Below, piece by piece: positions 59,947 through 64,000 of a stretch of 64,000 bases of DNA. How positions within the stretch are numbered: the stretch's first letter is position 1; each line of letters starts with the position of its first letter. This stretch comes from Paracoccus yibinensis (GTDB lineage Bacteria > Pseudomonadota > Alphaproteobacteria > Rhodobacterales > Rhodobacteraceae): NCBI RefSeq assembly GCF_030846195.1, contig NZ_JAVCWH010000004.1:1-64000 (forward strand), given 5' to 3'. The position numbers were made by a program, and so were the translations under genes. Below the pieces are notes generated by a model that searched no databases, was not told where the DNA came from, and saw nothing but the letters and a program-made list of their open reading frames with translations.

Positions 59947-60137
59947 CAGTCAGCCTTGATCTGGCGGGCCTCGGACACCAGCATGATCGGGATTCCCGCA
60001 CGGATCGGGAATGCCAGTCCGGCCGCCCTGGACACCAGTTCCTGCCGCGCCGCGTCATAGGACAGGGTCGCGTGCGTCACCGGGCAGACAAGCGCCTCGA
60101 TCATGTGGCGGTCGAAGGGGGGCGGGGTCTGGCTCAT
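59946..60137 (-). CDS. Trm112-family protein (YcaR-like)
   Basis: A 63-aa protein. [17 protein letters not shown] and [13 protein letters not shown] are the Trm112 signature. In bacteria the role is unclear; in eukaryotes Trm112 activates methyltransferases. It overlaps the LON-domain gene by ATGA upstream and rhomboid by one base downstream. Confidence 0.9.
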   Translation of the reverse strand: MSQTPPPFDRHMIEALVCPVTHATLSYDAARQELVSRAAGLAFPIRAGIPIMLVSEARQIKAD

Positions 60138-60760
60138 TGCAGTCGTTCCTCGTTGTCGCCGCCGTGCAGGGCGAATTCGATCAGCCCTTGCAGCAATTCG
60201 CGCCGGTCGGCCAGGGACGGGCTTTCCAGAAGCGCCTGCTTGTCGCCGGGTGAAAAGGGCAGGGCCATCGCCAGGGAGTTGATCAGCGCCTCGTCCGGGG
60301 CCTCGGCGGCGGCATCCCAGTCGGTCGAAAGCTCGTGCGCCTCCATGTAGCGGCGCAGCAGGGGGAACAGCACGTCGCGATCCAGGGATGGATCACCCTC
60401 GGACCCTTTCAGGTCGCGGCCGAAGGACGTCCAGTCCACCTCGGCCATCAGATAGGGGGTGAAACCCTCCTGCACCTCGGTCAGGCGGAACCGCGACACG
60501 GCCAGAAGCGAGATCATCTGCCGCCCGTCGTCGGTTTCGGAAAAGGCCACCACCCTGCCCGCGCAGCCGATCGCGGCCAGGCCTTCCCCCTCGGGCTGGA
60601 TCAGGCCGATCAGGCGATGATCGGTCTTCAGCGCGTCGTCCAGCATCTGCAGATAGCGCGGTTCGAACACATGCAGCGGGATCCGCGCCCGCGGCATCAG
60701 CACGGCCCCCGACAGGGGGAACAGCGGGATGCGCGCGGGCAGATCGAAGCGGAACCGCAT
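60134..60760 (-). CDS. LON substrate-binding-domain protein
   Basis: A 208-aa protein that is the N-terminal substrate-recognition domain of Lon protease without the ATPase or protease: [42 protein letters not shown] and [10 protein letters not shown]. Function of the stand-alone form is not established. The run thioredoxin-LON-Trm112 is common in Rhodobacterales. It begins 4 bp past the thioredoxin stop. Confidence 0.92.
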   Translation of the reverse strand: MRFRFDLPARIPLFPLSGAVLMPRARIPLHVFEPRYLQMLDDALKTDHRLIGLIQPEGEGLAAIGCAGRVVAFSETDDGRQMISLLAVSRFRLTEVQEGFTPYLMAEVDWTSFGRDLKGSEGDPSLDRDVLFPLLRRYMEAHELSTDWDAAAEAPDEALINSLAMALPFSPGDKQALLESPSLADRRELLQGLIEFALHGGDNEERLQ

Positions 60761-60764
60761 CGGA

Positions 60765-61679
60765 TCAGGCGAAGATCATCGACGACAGGCGGCGGCGGCC
60801 CTTTTGAACCAGCGGATCGTTGGGCTTGAGGCTGTCGAAGATGGTGAACAGCTGCGCCTTGGCCGCGCCTTCGTTCCAGTCGCGGTCGCGGCGGAAGCTG
60901 TCCAGAAGGATGTCGATGGCTTCCTCGACCCGGCCTGCGGCGTGCAGGGCCTGCGCGTATTCCAGGCGCGCCGGCTGGTCGTCGGGGTCGGCATCCACGC
61001 GGGCCTGCAGGGCATCCAGGGGACCGGCCTTGGCGGCCTGGCGCGCCAGGTGCAACTGGGCGCGCGCGGCCTCGACCGGGGCGCTGGTCGCGGCAGGGGC
61101 CGGGATCGCGTCAAGCGCGGCCTGCGCGGCGTCAAGATCGCCTGCGGCCAGATGCGCGCGGACCACGCCGGCCCAGGCGTCGGCGCTGGCCGGATCTTCC
61201 TCGGCAATGGCGGCAAAGGTTTCGGCGGCGTCGGTGAAGGCGCCCTCGGCCAGCATCTGCTCGGCCGCGGCAAGCGCCTCGGCCAGGCCGCCGTCATCGC
61301 CCGACAGCGCCGCCAGCTTGTCCACGAACTGCTTGATCTGGCTTTGCGGGATCGCGCCCTGGAAGGCATCGACCGGCTGGCCCTGGAAGAAGGCATAAAC
61401 GGTGGGGATCGACTGCACGCGCAGCTGCGCGGCGATCATCTGGTTTTCGTCCACGTTCACCTTGGCCATGCGGACGCGGCCCTTGTGGCGCGCGACCTCG
61501 GCCTCGAGCTGGGGTCCAAGGGTCTTGCAGGGGCCGCACCAGGGCGCCCAGAAGTCCACGATCACAGGCACCTGCATCGAGGCCTGCACGACCTCGGCCA
61601 TGAAATTCGCCTCGGTCACGTCCTTGATGAAGTCGGTGGGCTTGGGTGCGTCGGTGGCCCCGTCGAACAGCATGGTCAT
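60765..61679 (-). CDS. Thioredoxin with TPR-like extension (CnoX/YbbN-like)
   Basis: A 304-aa cytoplasmic protein. The thioredoxin domain (about 15-125) has the active site W47-C-G-P-C51 and cis-Pro in SIPT (P92). The remaining 180 residues are Ala-rich helical repeats of the TPR type seen in CnoX/YbbN. Those proteins protect and hand substrates to chaperones; here the WCGPC site is intact, so redox activity is likely. The start at 61679 has CAGGA upstream. First gene of the thioredoxin-LON-Trm112-rhomboid run. Confidence 0.92.
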   Translation of the reverse strand: MTMLFDGATDAPKPTDFIKDVTEANFMAEVVQASMQVPVIVDFWAPWCGPCKTLGPQLEAEVARHKGRVRMAKVNVDENQMIAAQLRVQSIPTVYAFFQGQPVDAFQGAIPQSQIKQFVDKLAALSGDDGGLAEALAAAEQMLAEGAFTDAAETFAAIAEEDPASADAWAGVVRAHLAAGDLDAAQAALDAIPAPAATSAPVEAARAQLHLARQAAKAGPLDALQARVDADPDDQPARLEYAQALHAAGRVEEAIDILLDSFRRDRDWNEGAAKAQLFTIFDSLKPNDPLVQKGRRRLSSMIFA

Positions 61680-61889
61680 GGATTTTCCTGATCCGTCGAT
61701 TCCGTGTTTGGGCCAATATGGGCGTTCATCCGGTTGAACAAAAGGGCGGATCATGCGTTCGCCCCGAAAGCGCAGCTGCCCGCGCCCGCCCCAGGGGGGT
61801 GCCCGGGCCTGTCCGGCCTGCCTGTCCACGGGAACTCTTGCCGGCCGCCCGCCGCTGCGCGGGACAGATGCAACAGGAGGGATTCGGAC

Positions 61890-63398
61890 ATGACCGAGAC
61901 CGACACCGACGCCGCAACAGCGCGGCCCCTGCCGCCCTTCGGGCTGGCGCTGCTGCCGATCGTGCTGACGCTGGGCCTGCTGGCGATCCAGCTTTTCTGG
62001 TACGGCGACTTCACGCCCCATATCCCGCTGATCCTGGGGCTTGCGATCACCAGTCTGCTGGGGGTGCTGCGCGGGCAGGGGTGGATGGACATCCGCGCGG
62101 GCATCTTTCACGTCATCCATGTGTCGATGCCGTCGCTGTCGGTACTGATCGTGGTGGGAATGATCATCGGCGTCTGGATCGCGTCGGGCACGGTGCCCAC
62201 GCTGATCTGGTACGGGCTGACGATGCTGAACCCGCAGATCTTCCTGGTGGCGGCCATGGTGCTGTGTTCGGTCGTGTCGCTGTCCCTGGGCACAAGCTGG
62301 GGCACCGTGGGCACCGTCGGCGTCGCCCTGATGGGGATCGGGGCGGGGTTCGGCATCCCGCCCTACTGGACCGCGGGGGCGGTCGTGTCGGGGGCGTTCT
62401 TCGGGGACAAGATCTCTCCGCTGTCGGACACCACGAACCTTGCCCCGGCGGTGACGGGGGTGAACATCTTCGACCACATCAAGAACATGCTGCCCACGAC
62501 CGTGCCTGCGATGCTGATCGCCCTGGCGCTCTATTGGCTGGCCGGCAGCTTCCTGATTTCCCCGGCCGAGACAAGCTTTGCCCGGATCGAGGCGATCACC
62601 ACCACCCTGGACGCCCAGTTCCGCCTGGGGCTGCTGCCGCTGCTGCCCGCCCTGGTGGTCGTGGGGCTGGCCGTCACCCGCCAGCCGCCGCTGCCTTCGC
62701 TGTTCGCGGGCGTCCTGCTGGGCGGGCTGATCGCGATCCTGTGGCAGGGGGCGGGGGTGCATGACGTCTTCACCTATGCCCAGTCCGGCTACAGCATCGA
62801 AACCGGCATCGCCGACATCGACAACCTTCTGAACGCGGGCGGCATCCAGTCGATGATGTGGACGATCTCGCTGATGCTGATCGCCCTGGGCTTCGGCGGT
62901 GCCCTGGAACGCACCGGCTGCCTGGAGTCGATCATCCAGGCAATCATCGGCCGCGTCAAAAGCTTCGCAGCCGTGCAAAGCAGCGCCATCGGCACCGCCT
63001 TCGCCACCAATGTCGTCGCGGGCGATCCCTATATCTCGATCGCGCTGCCGGGGCGGATGTATGCGCCGCTGTATCGCGGCATGGGCTATTCCACGCTGAA
63101 CCTGTCCCGCGCGGTCGAGGAGGGGGGCACGCTGATGTCACCGCTGATCCCTTGGAACGCCGGGGGCGCCTTTGTCATCACCGCCCTGTCGCTGGGCATC
63201 ATGGACGGCAACCTGACGAACCTGTTGTATATCCCGTTGGCCTTCGCCTGCTGGACGGCGCCGCTGATCGGCATTTTCTATGCCGTCACGGGCCTCTTCT
63301 CGCCGCGCGCCACGACAAGCGAGCGCCGCGACTGGGACCACCAGAACGAGGATGTCATGGACCTGGGCGATCACGCCCTGGCAGAAGCTTCGAAATAA
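61890..63398 (+). CDS. Na+/H+ antiporter of the NhaC family
   Basis: A 502-aa polytopic inner-membrane protein (about twelve helices). Family blocks: SVVSLSLGTSWGTVGTVGVA, GAVVSGAFFGDKISPLSDTTNLAP and EEGGTLMSPLIPWNAGGAF. It exchanges sodium for protons or malate-type coupling as in Bacillus NhaC relatives; exact ions are not readable. AGGAGG lies 9 bp before the ATG. It is divergent from the thioredoxin gene and tail-to-tail with xthA (3 bp). Confidence 0.92.
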   Translation: MTETDTDAATARPLPPFGLALLPIVLTLGLLAIQLFWYGDFTPHIPLILGLAITSLLGVLRGQGWMDIRAGIFHVIHVSMPSLSVLIVVGMIIGVWIASGTVPTLIWYGLTMLNPQIFLVAAMVLCSVVSLSLGTSWGTVGTVGVALMGIGAGFGIPPYWTAGAVVSGAFFGDKISPLSDTTNLAPAVTGVNIFDHIKNMLPTTVPAMLIALALYWLAGSFLISPAETSFARIEAITTTLDAQFRLGLLPLLPALVVVGLAVTRQPPLPSLFAGVLLGGLIAILWQGAGVHDVFTYAQSGYSIETGIADIDNLLNAGGIQSMMWTISLMLIALGFGGALERTGCLESIIQAIIGRVKSFAAVQSSAIGTAFATNVVAGDPYISIALPGRMYAPLYRGMGYSTLNLSRAVEEGGTLMSPLIPWNAGGAFVITALSLGIMDGNLTNLLYIPLAFACWTAPLIGIFYAVTGLFSPRATTSERRDWDHQNEDVMDLGDHALAEASK

Positions 63399-63401
63399 GG
63401 T

Positions 63402-64000
63402 CTAGAGATCGAAGCTGGCCAGCACCGGCACATGATCGCTGGGCTGGTCCCATCCCCGGCAGGGGCGCAGGATGCGGCTGGCGTGACCGGCATTGGCGAT
63501 GTCCCGGCTGGCCCAGATATGATCCAGCCTGCGCCCCTTGTCGGCGGCGTCCCAGTCCTTGGCGCGATAGCTCCACCAGGAATAAAGCAGGCCTGACGGG
63601 ATGTCCTGGCGCGTCACGTCCACCCAATTGCCCGCGTCCTGGGCGGACAGCAGGTGATCGACCTCGATGGGGGTGTGGCTCACGATCTTCAGCATCTGCT
63701 TGTGGGACCACACGTCGTCTTCGCGGGGCGCGATGTTCAGGTCGCCGACCAGGATCGACTTTTGCGGGTTGTCGGCGTGGAAGACGTCGCGCATCTCGGC
63801 CACGAAATCCAGCTTTTGGCCGAACTTCTCGTTCACTGTGCGGTCGGGGATGTCGCCGCCTGCGGGCACATACATGTTGTGGATCGTCACGCCGTTTTCC
63901 AGCCGCGCCGAGACATGGCGGGCATGGCCCAGGCTGGCATAGTCGCGGTCGCCCGCATCTTCCAGCGGCAGGCGCGACAGGATCGCCACGCCGTTGTAAC
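63402..64000 (-). CDS. xthA: Exodeoxyribonuclease III, C-terminal part (runs off right edge)
   Basis: Endonuclease/exonuclease/phosphatase-fold AP endonuclease. The visible 199 codons include YNGVAILSR at the edge, VGDLNIAPREDDVW (metal/catalytic), SWWSYR and the C-terminal GRRLDHIWASR and QPSDHVPVLASF with the catalytic Asp-His. The N-terminus lies beyond the window. It repairs abasic sites and 3' blocks. Confidence 0.93.
   Translation of the reverse strand, partial: YNGVAILSRLPLEDAGDRDYASLGHARHVSARLENGVTIHNMYVPAGGDIPDRTVNEKFGQKLDFVAEMRDVFHADNPQKSILVGDLNIAPREDDVWSHKQMLKIVSHTPIEVDHLLSAQDAGNWVDVTRQDIPSGLLYSWWSYRAKDWDAADKGRRLDHIWASRDIANAGHASRILRPCRGWDQPSDHVPVLASFDL

Overview
The window looks like the chromosome of a GC-rich alphaproteobacterium of the Rhodobacteraceae, most likely Paracoccus or a close relative. 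This is inferred from the core genes (purH, lspA, DUF3035, paired M16 peptidases, mutL, DUF3775, rsmB, SDHAF4-like, ftsK, Trm112/LON/thioredoxin run, xthA) and from a rhodobacterial-type intergenic repeat. No database search was possible. No rRNA, tRNA or CRISPR was seen.

The left half (about 1-35 kb) is accessory DNA in modules. Positions 1-1373 hold a broken stress-protein fragment, two related small ORFs and a repeat. Positions 1374-11881 form a tartrate catabolism operon (ttuB-ttuC-ttuD-ttuE-eno-tctC-tctB-tctA on the minus strand) with a divergent LysR regulator, ttuA. It encodes two carboxylate transporters and an unbroken route tartrate > D-glycerate > 2-phosphoglycerate > phosphoenolpyruvate > pyruvate. 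A 36-bp imperfect direct repeat (28/36) brackets the module. Positions 12177-13256 hold a DUF2332 protein. Positions 13737-17726 hold a ketone-oxidation cassette: Baeyer-Villiger monooxygenase, family VIII-type esterase and AraC regulator. An ISL3 transposase remnant follows.

Positions 18650-32315 are a PQQ alcohol-oxidation cluster. It has a NosP/NahK-like pair (FIST protein plus soluble hybrid kinase) and an ErbR-like LuxR-type response regulator, a quinoprotein alcohol dehydrogenase with the Asp-x-Asp lanthanide signature, a Sel1 protein, two periplasmic binding proteins, a YVTN beta-propeller, a PedF-like cytochrome c-550, and an ApbE plus NosR-like flavin/iron-sulfur membrane protein. 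A CGACCA/GGTCG dyad recurs in all five gaps where transcription should start, suggesting one regulon. An orphan DUF4123 gene and an IS110/IS1111-type element close the accessory half.

The right half (about 35-64 kb) is mostly core: a peptide-type ABC transporter without its binding protein, a Tat-exported metallo-hydrolase, saccharopine dehydrogenase, a PQQ sugar dehydrogenase, DUF3775, mutL, two M16 peptidases, a P450 lying inside this run, DUF3035, lspA, purH, rsmB, an SDHAF4-like assembly factor, an amidase, an aminotransferase, ftsK, an AT-rich GIY-YIG-like gene, a DUF2268-like protein, rhomboid, Trm112, a LON-domain protein, a thioredoxin, an NhaC antiporter and a partial xthA running off the right edge.
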